Shown here: positions 1-10,414 of the stretch, one piece after another
How positions within the stretch are numbered: the first letter of the stretch is position 1
Layout: every line of letters begins with the position of its first letter
Source of the DNA: Cristatella mucedo
Lineage: Eukaryota; Bryozoa; Phylactolaemata; Cristatellidae
Reading direction: 5' to 3'
Assembly: GCA_009760855.2 (NCBI GenBank)
Contig: WPIO01000133.1
Coordinates: 188,001-252,000 of the forward strand
DNA length: 64,000 bases
Program-made: the position numbers and the translations under genes
The notes under the pieces: generated by a model
Databases searched by the model: none
Seen by the model: the letters and a program-made list of their open reading frames with translations, nothing else
Told to the model about the DNA's origin: nothing

Positions 1-74
1 TCTGAACCGACATATCTGGCCAAATGTTCTTTCCTTCCTACTTCGTTTTATTTTTCGAGCTCAATCGCACTTAC

Positions 75-134
75 CTCAGACAGCACGAGACTGAACAGGA
101 ATCCTAAGACAACAGCGACAGCAAGATATTTCAT
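75..134 (-). CDS. Peptide gene A, signal-peptide exon (partial gene)
   Basis: Coding exon of a gene that continues past the left edge of the window on the minus strand. It encodes 20 residues beginning MKYLAVAVVLGFLF and ending LVLSE, a classic hydrophobic signal peptide, and ends in phase 0 at a consensus donor GTAAGT. The start codon lies four bases after an acceptor (AG at 139-140), so a noncoding first exon is expected. Its donor GTGAGT is at 795-800, giving a first exon of about 801-830 and an intron of about 660 bases. The exon is near-identical to that of gene B (7,201-7,260) and closely similar to gene D (52,681-52,740). The propiece and mature-peptide exons would lie outside the window, so intactness cannot be judged. 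An open frame inside the intron (277-492) is not conserved as open in gene B and is not called. Confidence 0.75.
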
Positions 135-854
135 TTTTCTGAAATGAAAACACATTGATAATAATAAAAGTTTTTGATACGAGAGCTGCATGAATGCACA
201 CCTTAGAAGTGAGACACTCTAATTAAATTAAGTGCAGATTTTGCATAACCCACTAAGCAGCCAGGCCAACAACTTTCTACTTGCACTGTACATTACCCGT
301 CACCGAGTCGTACTGCAAGATACGCATTCCGCCTCGTTTGACTAACGAAATACAATAATCCATTTTAGGAATGGTTACCATACATTTACAGCGCTTGCAA
401 GAGCTTTCGGAGTTCCTCGACACTTGATCGAGTTCTCGTGGCGTCTTGTTAGAGCATGCCTGGAAGGACCCGGGGCGCAACATGTTCCTCATTTAGCACA
501 CACACTAATCAGCGAATTTTACTATTTTATAATTGCACTCGATTGATGCCATGATCGTAGTCACCTTTTGACGGTTTGTGCATGACTAGTCGGCGAGAGC
601 AACCTGCAGTTGAAAGGAGAAGGCTAGCTCGGTCGCAAGTAAGACTTTTAAGTCTACTCTCGTCAGCACACTCACTGTAGAGCGCATCCCCAACGCTTCA
701 ACAGCTTCGTCTTGAAACTGTACGAGGCGATTAGGAGGACGTGGGGACACACCAAAATCGAACAAGGCTGGGCATGCGATTTCGCTCACTTGCGACTCAC
801 CACCTTTGGACAATATGAACCGCACGCAATGCATGGCGTCGCCTACTTTGCCTA

Positions 855-862
855 TATTTATA
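855..862 (-). promoter_or_regulatory. TATA box of peptide gene A
   Basis: TATAAATA on the minus strand, about 55 bases upstream of the first-exon donor. It sits directly downstream of a block (about 870-960) conserved at genes B, C and D, which includes the motif GTTCC(G/T)GG followed by a CAGCATT motif. Confidence 0.65.
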
Positions 863-869
863 TTCTGCA

Positions 870-1140
870 AGAATGCTGGTAAGAACCCGGAACACTCGTC
901 GTTTGGTTATTCACGTTCCACGAATGCTCGGTAGCTCCCAGTATTGCACCCTGCTTAATCGCATAGTCTTGCTGATGCCCAGGCTCCTCAGCGTTGACGC
1001 AAACATACACCCGATGTCCTGGGAGGTTTTTGGAAAGCATATATTTATGTGTAACCTCGCACGCACTCGATTCCCGACGAGTTCATTCGAAAGAAGCCAA
1101 GTTACTCTTAACACACCGAGCAAATATAGAATGATGTAAG
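870..1140 (-). promoter_or_regulatory. Conserved upstream region of peptide gene A
   Basis: About 100 bases next to the TATA box align with the same position at gene B (7,980-8,070), locus C (40,535-40,640) and gene D (51,855-51,940). Shared blocks are TGCAA, a GGAGC-like block, TTCGTGGAAC and GTTCC(G/T)GG in the direction of transcription. More distal sequence to about 1,140 is shared with gene B only. The open frames on both strands here are fragments within this noncoding block. Confidence 0.5.
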
Positions 1141-1519
1141 TTTATCATGAATCTGTGATTTGGTTGACCGTGCTATACATTTTCCAGAGCTAGCAGCCAG
1201 AGCCGCTCTTCGGCACTAAATTACTCGCAAATTTAACCATTGTGCTCTCGCCGATTAGCGAGCAGGGTTTGTGAACGAGGGTCAGCAATTGGGTGACCGG
1301 AAACAGAAGTAGCTCAGAGTGGCTATTATGGGTATGCGAACGATATCTATGACTTCCAGGCAACAGATTTTACGAACCTACCACTGGCGTCCACTGAACT
1401 GAGTTGAGCTGCAAATCAGCAGTAAATACGGTGCTTATAATGAAAGCCGGCACCTAGAAACACGTGAAGATTTCTTGTAGAGCTGGAACTTTAGATCTGG
1501 GCTTCACGTTTGCACTTAG

Positions 1520-2500
1520 AAATAATATTATTACAGCACATGTCAACACGTCCTTTGTAGAACACAATCTATTTCCAGGCATCTTACAGACGCAGGAAAG
1601 AAAAAAAACAATGAAATTGTTAGTGGAAACGAGCTGAATTTTAACAACCGTAACACGGTTGACGGTAACCCTCAGTGACAGCATGCAAATACCGTTTGTC
1701 GTAACGTGCAAAGTTTCAGCACTCATAAAAACAACGGAGAAGTCACATGGATCCACAAATTCAGCAAGAAACTAAAGCGCTTTAGCTGCCTTTTAAATGC
1801 CACCATTTCAGGGGATTTGACGTGACGTCAGTTCTAGACTAGAGGAGTTCCAGGCTCACGGAGCATACGAACTTGAATGGCTGTTTCTAAAGAATTTGAG
1901 CTGAATTTGAGGCACGGCAAAGCAATTAAAGCGCTACAAGTGTATTCTGCTATACCCTAGCATTTTGGGAGATTAGGTTTGACAGCTAGGGTAAAGCGAG
2001 ATAATCAAATTGTCTGAAAATGAGTCACAGCAATGTCAAGTAGATATGCTGCTCGATTGAGAACCAGCGAAGATCGGCAAGAGGTGATGTTACGTGAAAA
2101 AATCAAAGCTCAGGACCGAGTATCCTAGCTATAGCATACTTCACCAAATTTAAAACCCTGCCGTCGACGGCCCTCCAAGCAGTAATCTCAAAAAGTCGTG
2201 ACTTGATGTCTCAAATGAACGGAACAATAATGTTTCCCTGTCTGAGCAGGTCCGATGTTTTGCGATTTCCTTTCTGAAAGCAGGCAGACTCGACTGCAAA
2301 GCTGATGCGGTCGTATAGTGATTGGTCATTTTAGATTAGACCTGCATGCCGTTGTGAAAAATCAATTAGAGGCGTGCTGGGATGCTGATTTTGAATTTAG
2401 GCTTACACATGTCCGAGGCACACATGGTTTTTTCATAGCTAGTAAGCTGGCTTAATCGTGATCCACTTTAAGGAATCTTACTGCAATTTATAGACGGACG
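1520..2500 (-). mobile_element. LINE-1fam fragment, old, 3' end
   Basis: Minus-strand remnant of the L2/CR1-like LINE. It begins with an AATAATATTATTA tail and a decayed copy of the terminal hairpin, then 3' UTR, then the region antisense to the C-terminal part of the reverse-transcriptase protein (1,760-2,280), with the landmarks GGAGTTCCAGGCT and GAGCATACGAACT. Heavily mutated. The equivalent in copy 2 is 8,628-9,390, where the interval 2,280-2,577 is missing. Confidence 0.7.
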
Positions 2501-2576
2501 TCAAAAGCAGGGGAAGCAAGGTAGCTGATTGACTTAGCAGTGCTTGAAGGAATTTAAGAAAAGCTGCTGCTTGAGT

Positions 2577-2648
2577 CATCTGCACAGACTAGAAAGAGAT
2601 TGAGTTCAATAAGGGCGCTTTACCAAGTGTATTATTATTATTAATATT
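2577..2648 (+). mobile_element. LINE-1fam 3' tail
   Basis: Terminal hairpin and tail only: AGAGATTGAGTTC..., then GGGCGCTTTACCAAGTG and ATT repeats. It is shared at the same place in copy 2 (9,400-9,470) and copy 3 (17,405-17,480). Confidence 0.65.
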
Positions 2649-2649
2649 A

Positions 2650-3550
2650 TTATAGCTCAGCCAAAATAGAACTGCAATAATCTAGCACAAACAGAACCAA
2701 AGAGCTAGTTGATATTTTTCCAAGCGATCCTAAAAGACATTTTTCGACCTTGCATTGAGATCAGTGTGATAGTAATTAGTAGAAGCCGTCTAAATGAACC
2801 TTTCAAAACATGGGCAGCTGTCAAAAACTACACATAAATGGGGACAAAAATTGACGATTGCACACCAGCATTGTCTGATAAAAGACACCAGTCTTGTAGT
2901 CTAAATTTAAGCTTGGGGACTCCTTTGAGTAGTAGTCCCATTTTATCGCCGTCCAGGCATCGAAAATTGGCTCACATTCAGGATCAAATATCTGCGAGGC
3001 AAACATTCAGGTTATCAGTCGATGCAGTAAATTTTGACTGTGCAAATGACTAACTGTCGGCAGCATAAAAGCGATAGCCTCTTTCTGTATATCTTGAATG
3101 TAACTTGAATTTGAATTGAATTTCTCTTTGAGGTCGGGTAAATATGGAGAGCCGTAAGGGCCGAGGATGGAACCTTTTGTGACTCCTTATGGTACTGGTT
3201 CAGGAAATGGGATCTGGCCCCCATACGACACAGAGTAAATTCTTCAGGGCAATGACGATACAAACCACTCCGATGCCTTCTATGCCAGATTGCCTCGCTC
3301 TCAATCGTCAAAGTAGGCCGTCACGATCAGTGGTGTCAAAAGCAGCTAAGAAAATCAGCAGTGCTAGGGCAGGGCCGTACCGGTCATGGTTATTGCACCT
3401 TTTCGGTTAGATGTCATTGGTCATACCAAGGAGAGGAGTTTTGATGGAGTGCTGTCGCTTTAAAACCTAAAATTGTTCTGAAAACTGGTTCTTTTCCGCC
3501 AGTGTTTGAAAGCTGCTTAGCACTTATTCTTTCAAGAATATTTGACAAAA
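2650..3550 (-). mobile_element. LINE-2fam reverse-transcriptase fragment (copy 1)
   Basis: The minus strand carries pieces of a LINE reverse transcriptase in shifted frames. Near 3,130-3,200 there is a decayed version of the palm-domain motif GxxxGSILGP followed by a region reading like ...YLPDLKEKFNS. The matching fragments are 9,472-10,410 and 17,482-18,420. The 3' part resembles 59,680-59,850, which links it to the family ending in a TGTAA-type tail. No intact protein is possible. Confidence 0.6.
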
Positions 3551-3559
3551 ATAAAGTGG

Positions 3560-4885
3560 GAAAACTGTGCAATAGTTTTCTAGGTCTAAATCAGGGGGGG
3601 TAGCAGCTGTCAGGCGAGACGATAGGGTACAAAGTTCTCAGAACCCCTTGGACGTTCTGTCAGGTTGGCAAAGGCAGGAGCACGAGGGCCCTGGTTATAC
3701 CAGCATGATAGATCGAGTCAGGCCAGTTCTGGTGAACAGGGCCAATCGTGACTCAGGCGTTCCCAGAAAGCAGGTTTATGCCTGGGCTGGTAGACCCAGC
3801 AGACACGTTCTTCTCTATACCACGAGCATTGGACCAGCTACTAAATTCTTTTTTGGCCCACGGTCGGTCAGCACCGGACAGTCGCCCTGGGCCCTAAAAG
3901 GGCTCATGGACACACTACTGCTAAGAGATTCTGCTTCCGATGTCACTGCCCCCAAACCGAGACTGCCACCACGTGCAGCACATAGAAAATCAGCATGAAA
4001 ACCAGCAATATTTCCGTCACATTATTTTCTTTTTTGGATGGGCTGCACATGGATCAAAAAGGAGCTGTGCAATCTCGCTGCCTTGTACCTGCTTCCATGA
4101 GCCTGAGCGATAATGATACTATAGGCATTGACCTAGCTAGGTCTACTGTGCTTAAGCTTGAAAAGGCCGGCAAAAGATCGTGACTGACTGTCAATTGACA
4201 GGCGCATGATAACAATTGTAGATCGTACCAATCGATCCTGGCAAAGGAAAGTCCAGCCCTGATAAAAAAATTGTTGAATCACAGATACAAAATCAAAAAT
4301 GCTGACGTTGACGATCAACCATCTCTACCGCTACTAGGGTAGCTCCTTAGCAAAGGATCCCTGTGATGATCCAGCTGATCGCTCTTCTATTTTTCTGTTT
4401 AGAAGCTTGAAAAAATACGGCGAGTCATCCCTGAGATTGCAGCGTACCCTGGAATACCGTCCTTTGACTCCATGCAGCACCTCAACGTCTACACTTGCAG
4501 AGGTCACTAGTGACCTCATCCTGAAGTTTATATCCCAATCAAAGGCTACCAGTCCTTTAAACCCTGCCCATACTGTCCTGCTTCTACGTTGCATTGAGCT
4601 GCTGCTGCCACACATAAATGACATCATAAATACGTCATGAGCCTCAGGTAAATTCTCATCACCTTTCAAAAAGGCCATAGTCAGGTCACTGGGCAAAACA
4701 CAAGGCTAGACCAAGCGATCTTGAGCAACTTCTACCCATTCTCTCTTCTGTCGTTCTTATCAAAACCACTGGAAAGGGTCGTTGCAGACCAGCTGAACTC
4801 ATAAATTGAAACTTCAAGCCTTGCCAGTGATTTATAGTCTAATTTTTGAGCTAATCACTCCGCATAGTCAGCATTGTCCACGTCC
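3560..4885 (+). mobile_element. LINE-1fam fragment, old, internally deleted
   Basis: Plus-strand LINE remnant. From about 4,130 it follows the linker and start of the reverse-transcriptase region of the better copy at 34,200-34,900. A short frame at 4,407-4,640 reads EVTSDLILKFISQSK then a TVLLLRCIELLLP-like block, matching the frame at 57,150-58,109. The 3,600-4,000 part is shared with 10,420-10,800 and 18,440-18,830 and may be a 5' region; its identity is uncertain. Homology stops near 4,885. Confidence 0.6.
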
Positions 4886-4889
4886 ATCG

Positions 4890-5370
4890 TCCGCACGTGG
4901 TTGTGTATTTTGCAGCGACGGAGGTGCTACATGCACACAGAGGTGCAGGCGTAATCTACAGCTTAATTCACCAAGACCTTGGAATGACTTTACACGATCA
5001 ACATCAAAGACTATGTGGTATAGGCTTTTAAATATGATGACTCAGGAACTGCCAATAATCTATAGTCCGTAACAATCTGAATGGCTTAGCACGCCTGCGT
5101 TCCAATTACGGAGTTTCGAGCCTTTTAGATATAATTTAAACAGGGCGTTGATTAGTCTCCTTTGTCTCAGTATACAAGTCATCCTTTCTCACCAACTCCC
5201 GTCTTTCGTACTTACCACCAGTGAGTCACTATCCTAAACATCACTTTAAGAGCACGAAATGCTTGCAGCCCATAATACCCGCAAGGAGTAAAAATAGTAC
5301 GTTCAGTTTCTTCATCAGTAATGATGCAAACTTGAAAATGACCACTGATTTGTGTGTGTGCTTATACATG
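4890..5370. other. Unassigned interval
   Basis: No recognisable gene or repeat. A plus-strand frame covers part of 4,806-5,072, but its start lies in LINE sequence and it has no family resemblance that I can see. Confidence 0.4.
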
Positions 5371-5379
5371 CTGAAATTA

Positions 5380-5500
5380 TGCATTTTATATCTAACAAAT
5401 GGATATGCTTCATGTCTATCATGTATTAATTATCCAGAAAAGGTTTAGTTCTCTTAGGGTGCTAGATAAATATTGTATTCTTATCATAACTATTATCATC
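5380..5500 (+). mobile_element. Decayed LINE-1fam-type 3' tail
   Basis: CCAGAAAAGGTTTAGTTCTC followed by AGGGTGCTAGATAAATATTG resembles the terminal hairpin and tail of the LINE, then an ATT-poor stretch. The body is not recognisable. Confidence 0.4.
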
Positions 5501-5559
5501 AGTCTCCAGCTATTTAATCTTGCCTTGGTAAAGGGTTACTCGTTTGCCGGACCGATCTA

Positions 5560-6240
5560 TGTTCTCAATAGCTCAAGTTGGATACCGTGATCAATGACGT
5601 CGAATTCTGCAGATAGATTTAGCTGAGCTAGGGTAGTGAAAGTCCCGTCATCGTTGCTGCATAGAATGACATTGGTTTCACGGAAGAGAGCAGTTTCAGT
5701 GAAGTGTTGCTGCTAGAATCCCAATTAAAATTGTTTTGACTTTTTAGTCTTTTCCACGTGCGTCACGAGCCACTCAGCCACAAATTTCCAAGAGACGTTG
5801 ACAAAAAGGAAAGAGGAAACTGGGCGAGAATAATTATGGCTCTTACGATTGCCGATTTAAAGCACTTGAGTAAAGCTCCCTTTGTCAGAGAAGCGTTAAC
5901 AATCTCGGCTACGGCCTTGCTTAGTTTGTCTGCCACCAAAGATCACAGAGATGATGGCATGGGGCTTTAAGGAGACTATTGCTCTTTGAATTAGCTATTA
6001 CTAAACTAGCCACATCGTATGCAGAAGCGTCGAAAAATCTATTTTCAAGGAAAGTGATGGGTTGCGATTTAGCAATTGCTTTAGTGAAAGCAGGCTTGAC
6101 AGAGGCACGAATGTGTACAATTTCTTCAGTGAAGGATGCTGAAAAAATCTTTTCGCTGGGCAGCAATGATCTGAGGAGCGAGAGCCCCTCTTTGCTTGGC
6201 CAGCCAATTATACACGAGGGTGGCCATAATCGGTTGTAAT
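5560..6240 (-). mobile_element. LINE reverse-transcriptase N-terminal fragment, decayed
   Basis: The minus strand reads, in one frame, ADKLSKAVAEIVNASLTKG, the pattern seen before the reverse-transcriptase fingers in L2/CR1-type LINEs (a run of leucine-rich helix then NxSLxxG). Stops and frameshifts interrupt both sides. The plus-strand frame at 5,979-6,239 is its antisense shadow. Confidence 0.5.
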
Positions 6241-6244
6241 TTCG

Positions 6245-6660
6245 TAGACAAATGCAACCGGCTGGGTAATTTCTTCAGTCGTTCTCTAGATGAATGCTAA
6301 CGTGAACGTGAACTCTCTTCTGCCTGACAGAGCCGTGCTCCCTAGTTATTCCGCATCCTGCTGTCGCATCAATGTTAGCTGGGAACTGTGATCGGCCCAG
6401 GGAAGAAAGAATCTTTTGAGATATCTCTGCAGGTGTCGTAGCAACTACTTTCCCTTGTGAACGTTTTTAAATAAAAAAAATTATTTGCAGGTGACTGCAA
6501 AGTCTAAACAAAAAACGTGCAGCCTACCATGTTCCGTAGCCTGCACAAGTTAATGCGAATAGACAACGTTGCTGTTCTTGCTCAGCGAATTGCGAATGAA
6601 ATTCGAATAATACGGTCTTTCTATAAAATATATTTCAAGGGATGTCACCGGCTAGTGACG
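6245..6660. other. Downstream flank of peptide gene B
   Basis: AT-rich. It would hold the 3' UTR of gene B on the minus strand. I see no clean AATAAA within 100 bases of the stop codon. Confidence 0.4.
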
Positions 6661-6664
6661 CCAT

Positions 6665-7260
6665 TTATTCCACTTGAGGTAGAGCTGTAGTATTTGGCCA
6701 CCCGTTATTTTTCAGAGCATCGAAGACCTTCGGAGCCCACTTCAATGTAAATGGAGCTAACTTTCGGAAAAAATCGGGAAACCTATTCCAAAATTGCCTC
6801 TTTGCTGTGGCGTATTCTGAAATAATCTGATCAACATTACCTTATACGACCAAGAGAAGTGCGTCGTGCAATGTGAAAAGTAACATCTGACCAAACAGGC
6901 GTGACTCTCCCAGTAGTTACCCTCGAAAATCTGTTCCATTTCACTTTCCAGATTGGGACTAACTTCAGCATTTTCCACCAATTTCGGAAATACAGCCGAG
7001 CAAAAATAATTTCGGTCCGCAATGCACAACCATGCTGCAACGAGCATTAAAGCAGGAACTTACAGCTACAGCAGCAGAACAAATCGCTTTAGGAACTATT
7101 ATTTGTAGGCTTAGGGCCTGCATTATCTGAACCAACATGTCTGGCCAAATCTTCTTCTTTTCCTACCCTGTATTTGTAATCCGAGCTCAATCGCACTTAC
7201 CTCAGACAGCACAAGACTGAACACGAATCCTAAAACAACAGTGACAGCGAGAGATTTCAT
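6665..7260 (-). CDS. Peptide gene B, cationic-peptide precursor (possible pseudogene)
   Basis: Three coding exons on the minus strand: 7,201-7,260 (signal peptide, MKSLAVTVVLGFVFSLVLSE), 6,921-6,984 (acidic propiece, phase 0 in and phase 1 out), and 6,665-6,816 (propiece end EYATAKR, then the mature part and stop). The product would be 91 residues. After Lys-Arg at 47-48 the mature part starts QFWNRF, contains KLAPFTLKWAPKVF, and ends with a Trp/Asn-rich tail closing in PQVE. It has no C-terminal amidation signal, unlike gene D. Exon phases, lengths (60 and 64 bases) and the EYA..KR.FW signature match gene D exactly. The acceptor before exon 6,921-6,984 reads TTTCCG instead of TTTCAG (bases 6,985-6,986), and the donor of the noncoding first exon is GTGAAT, weaker than the GTGAGT of gene A. 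No substitute AG keeps the frame nearby. All three coding exons remain open, so inactivation would be recent, or splicing is unusual. A secreted antimicrobial-type peptide is inferred from architecture. Confidence 0.7.
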
Positions 7261-7967
7261 TTTTCTGAAATTAAAACACAGTACTGAGAAACATAGTTTT
7301 AATACGAGAGCTGCATGAATGCATAACTTGGACGTGTGACACTCATTTTATATTAAGCACAGTTTTTGCATAGCCCACTAAGCAGCCAGGCCAACAACTT
7401 TCTACTGGCACTGTACATTACCCGTCACCGAGTTGTACTGCTAGCTACGCATTCCGCCTCGTTTGACTAACGAAATACAATAATCCATTTTAGGAATGGT
7501 TACCATACATTTACAGCGCTGGTGAGAGCTTTTGAAGTTCCTCGACACTTGATCGAGTCACGTGGCTTCTGGTTAGAGCATGCCTGGGAGGATCCGTGGC
7601 CCAGCATTATTTAGTGCATGCGCCTATCAGATTATTTTACTGTTCAATAATTGCAATCGATCGATGCCAATGTCGTGGTCACCTATTCATGGTTCTTTGC
7701 ACGACGAGTCGGTGCCAGCAGCATGCAGATGGAAGGAGGAGGCTGGCTCGATCGCGATTAAGACTTTCAAGTCTTCTCTCTCTTGCTGTAGAGCATATGC
7801 CCAATGCATCAACAGCTTCGCCGTGAAACTAGGCGAGGCGATTAGGAGGACGAGAGGACCCAGCAAGATCGAACGAGGCTAGGCAAGCGACTTGGTTCAA
7901 TTACGATTCACCACCTGTGGCTAATGGAGACAGCACCAATGCATAGCAACGCCTACTTCTCCGCCGG

Positions 7968-7974
7968 TTATATA
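7968..7974 (-). promoter_or_regulatory. TATA box of peptide gene B
   Basis: TATATAA on the minus strand in the position of the gene A TATA box, downstream of a conserved GTTCCGTG...CAGCATTC block. The first-exon donor is about 57 bases further on (7,906-7,911), and the 5' UTR intron would be 7,265-7,911. Confidence 0.6.
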
Positions 7975-7979
7975 CCACT

Positions 7980-8250
7980 GAGAATGCTGTTAAGAACACG
8001 GAACACTCGTCACGTGGTTTTCACGTTCCACGAATGCCCGGTAGCTCCCAGTATTGCACCCTGCTTAATCGCATAGTCTGGCTGATGCCCAGGCTCCTCA
8101 GCGTTGACGCAAACATACACCTAATGTCCTGGGAGGTTTTTGGAAAGCACATATTTATGTGTAACCTCGCACGCACTCGATTCTCGACGAGTTCATTCGA
8201 GAGAAGCCAAGTTACTCTTAACACACCGAGAAAATATAGAATGATGTAAG
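7980..8250 (-). promoter_or_regulatory. Conserved upstream region of peptide gene B
   Basis: Aligned throughout with 870-1,140 of copy 1. The proximal 100 bases are also shared with locus C and gene D. The open frames on both strands here mirror those in copy 1 and are not convincing genes. Confidence 0.5.
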
Positions 8251-8627
8251 TTTATCATGAATCTGTGATTTGGTTGACCGTGCTATACATTTTCCAGAGC
8301 TAGAAGCCAGAGCCGTTCTTCGGCACTAAATTAATCGCAAATTCAACCATTGTGCCCTCGCCGATTAGCAAGCAGGGTTTGCGAACGAGGGTCAGCAATA
8401 GGGTGACCGGAAACAGGAGTAGCTCAAAGTGGCTATTATGGGTATGCGAACGATATCTATGACTTCCAGGCAGATTTTACGAACCTACCACTGGCGTCCA
8501 CTGAACTGAGTTGAGCTGCAAATCAGCTGTAAATACGGCTCTTATAATGGAAGCCGGCACCTAGAAACAAGTGACGATTACTTGTAGAGCTGGAGCTTCA
8601 GATCTTGGCTTCATGTTCGCACTTAGA

Positions 8628-9390
8628 AACAATATTATTATAGGACGTTTCAATACGTCCTTCGTAGAACACAATCTATTTCTAGGCATCAAAAAAAACG
8701 CAGAACAGCAAAACAACGATGAAATTGATAGTGGGAACGTACTGAATTTTAACAACCGTAACACGGCTGACGGAAACCGGCAGTGACAGCAGGCAAATAC
8801 GGTTTGTCGTAACGTGCACAGTTTTAGCACTCATAAAAAACAATGGAGAAGTCACATGGATCCACAAATTCAGCAAGAAACTAAAGCGCTTTAGCTGCCT
8901 TTTAAATGCCACCATGTCAGGGGATTTGACGTGACGTCAGTTCAGGAGTTGAGGATTTCCAGGCTCAATGAGCATACGAACTTGAATAGCCGTTTCTTAA
9001 TAATTTGAGCTGATTTAGAGGCACGGCGAAGCAATTGAATTGCTACAAGTGTATTCTACTATACCTTAAAGTTTTGGGAGATTGGTTTTTGTAGCCGAGT
9101 GGAGCGAGAGAATGAAATTGCCTGAAAATGAGTGACAGTAATTTCAAGTCGTTATGCTGCTCGATTGAGAACTAGCGAATATCGGCAAGAAGTGATGTTA
9201 CGTGAAAAAATAAAAGCTCAGGACCAAGTATCCTAGCTATAGCGTGTTTCACCAAATTTGATACCCACAGGTCGGTGGCCCTGCAAGCAGAAATCTCAAG
9301 AATTCGTGACTTCATGTCTCAATTGAACGGAACAATAATGTTTCCCTGTCTGAGCAGGTCCGATGTTTTGCGATTTCCTTTCTGAAAGCG
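8628..9390 (-). mobile_element. LINE-1fam fragment, old (copy 2)
   Basis: Counterpart of 1,520-2,500. It begins with AACAATATTATTATAG and a decayed terminal hairpin. It ends abruptly at about 9,388, where copy 1 has about 295 more bases. Confidence 0.7.
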
Positions 9391-9399
9391 CGTCATCTG

Positions 9400-9470
9400 C
9401 ACAGAGTAGAAAGAGATTGAGTTCTCTACGGGCGCTTCATCAAGTGCATTGTTATAATTATTATTATTAT
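9400..9470 (+). mobile_element. LINE-1fam 3' tail (copy 2)
   Basis: Terminal hairpin with the loop flanks AGAGATTGAGTTCTCT and GGGCGCTTCATCAAGTGC, followed by ATT-type repeats. Confidence 0.65.
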
Positions 9471-9471
9471 A

Positions 9472-10410
9472 GCTCAGCCAAAATAGAATTGAAATAATCT
9501 AGCACAAACAGAACCAAAGGGCTAGTTAACATATTTGCAGGTCATCCGAAAAGACATTTTCCGACCTTGGATAGAGATGGGTGTGATAGTAAGTAGTAGA
9601 AGCCGTCTTAATGAACGTTTCAAAATAAAGGCAGTGGTCGAAAACTACTCATAAATGCAGACAACCCATTGGCGATTGCACAACAGCATCGTCTAATAAA
9701 AGTGCCCAGTCTACAAGTCTATTATTAAGACTAGGGATTTCTTAGAGTAGCAGTTCCATTTCATCGCAGCGCAGGCATTGAAAATTGGCTGACATTCAGG
9801 ATCAAATGTCTGCGAGGCAAACATTCAGGTTATCAGTCGGTGCAGCAAATTTTGACTGTGCAAATGACTGACTATTGGCAGCGTATAAGGAATAGCCTCT
9901 TTCTATACATCTTGAACGTAACTTGAATTTAAATTAAATTTCTCTTTGAGGTCGGGTAAATATGGAGAGCGGTAAAGGCCGAGGATGGAACCAGTTGGGA
10001 CTCCTTATGGTACTGGTTCAGGAAATGAGATCTGGCCCCAATACGACACAGAGTGAATTCGATAGGGCAATGACTATACAAACCACTCCGATGCCTACTA
10101 TGCTAGATTGCCTCGCTCTCAATCGTCAAAGTAGGCCGTCACGATCAGTGGTGTCAAAAGCAGCTAAGAAAATCAGCAGTGCTAGGGCAGGGCCGTACCG
10201 GTCATGGTTATTGCACCTTTTCGGTTAGATGTCATTGGTCATACCAAGGAGAGGAGTTTTGATGTAGTGCTGTCGCTTTGATGCCTAAAATTGTTCTGAC
10301 AATTGGTTCTTTTCCGCCAGTGTTTGCAAGCTGCTTAGCACTTATTCTTTCAAGAATATTTGACAAAAGTAAAGTGGGAAAACTGTGCTATAGTTTTCTA
10401 GTTCTAAACC
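9472..10410 (-). mobile_element. LINE-2fam reverse-transcriptase fragment (copy 2)
   Basis: Counterpart of 2,650-3,550 with the same order of landmarks. No open frame of useful length remains on the coding (minus) strand. Confidence 0.6.
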
Positions 10411-10414
10411 AGGG

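Larger units (their letters stand above)
1..4150. repeat. Tandem segmental duplication, copy 1
   Basis: This stretch is repeated in direct orientation about 7.1 kb downstream (7,126-10,985). The two copies match almost base for base over the peptide-gene 5' half, its promoter region, a minus-strand LINE fragment, a LINE tail, a minus-strand LINE reverse-transcriptase fragment and a plus-strand LINE fragment, all in the same order. Copy 1 keeps about 295 bases (roughly 2,280-2,577) that copy 2 lacks. The left end runs off the window. Confidence 0.9.

Noticed and set aside
277-492. 71-residue cysteine-containing frame on the minus strand
   Set aside because: It is inside the intron of gene A. 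The near-identical copy in gene B has an in-frame stop, so it is not maintained.
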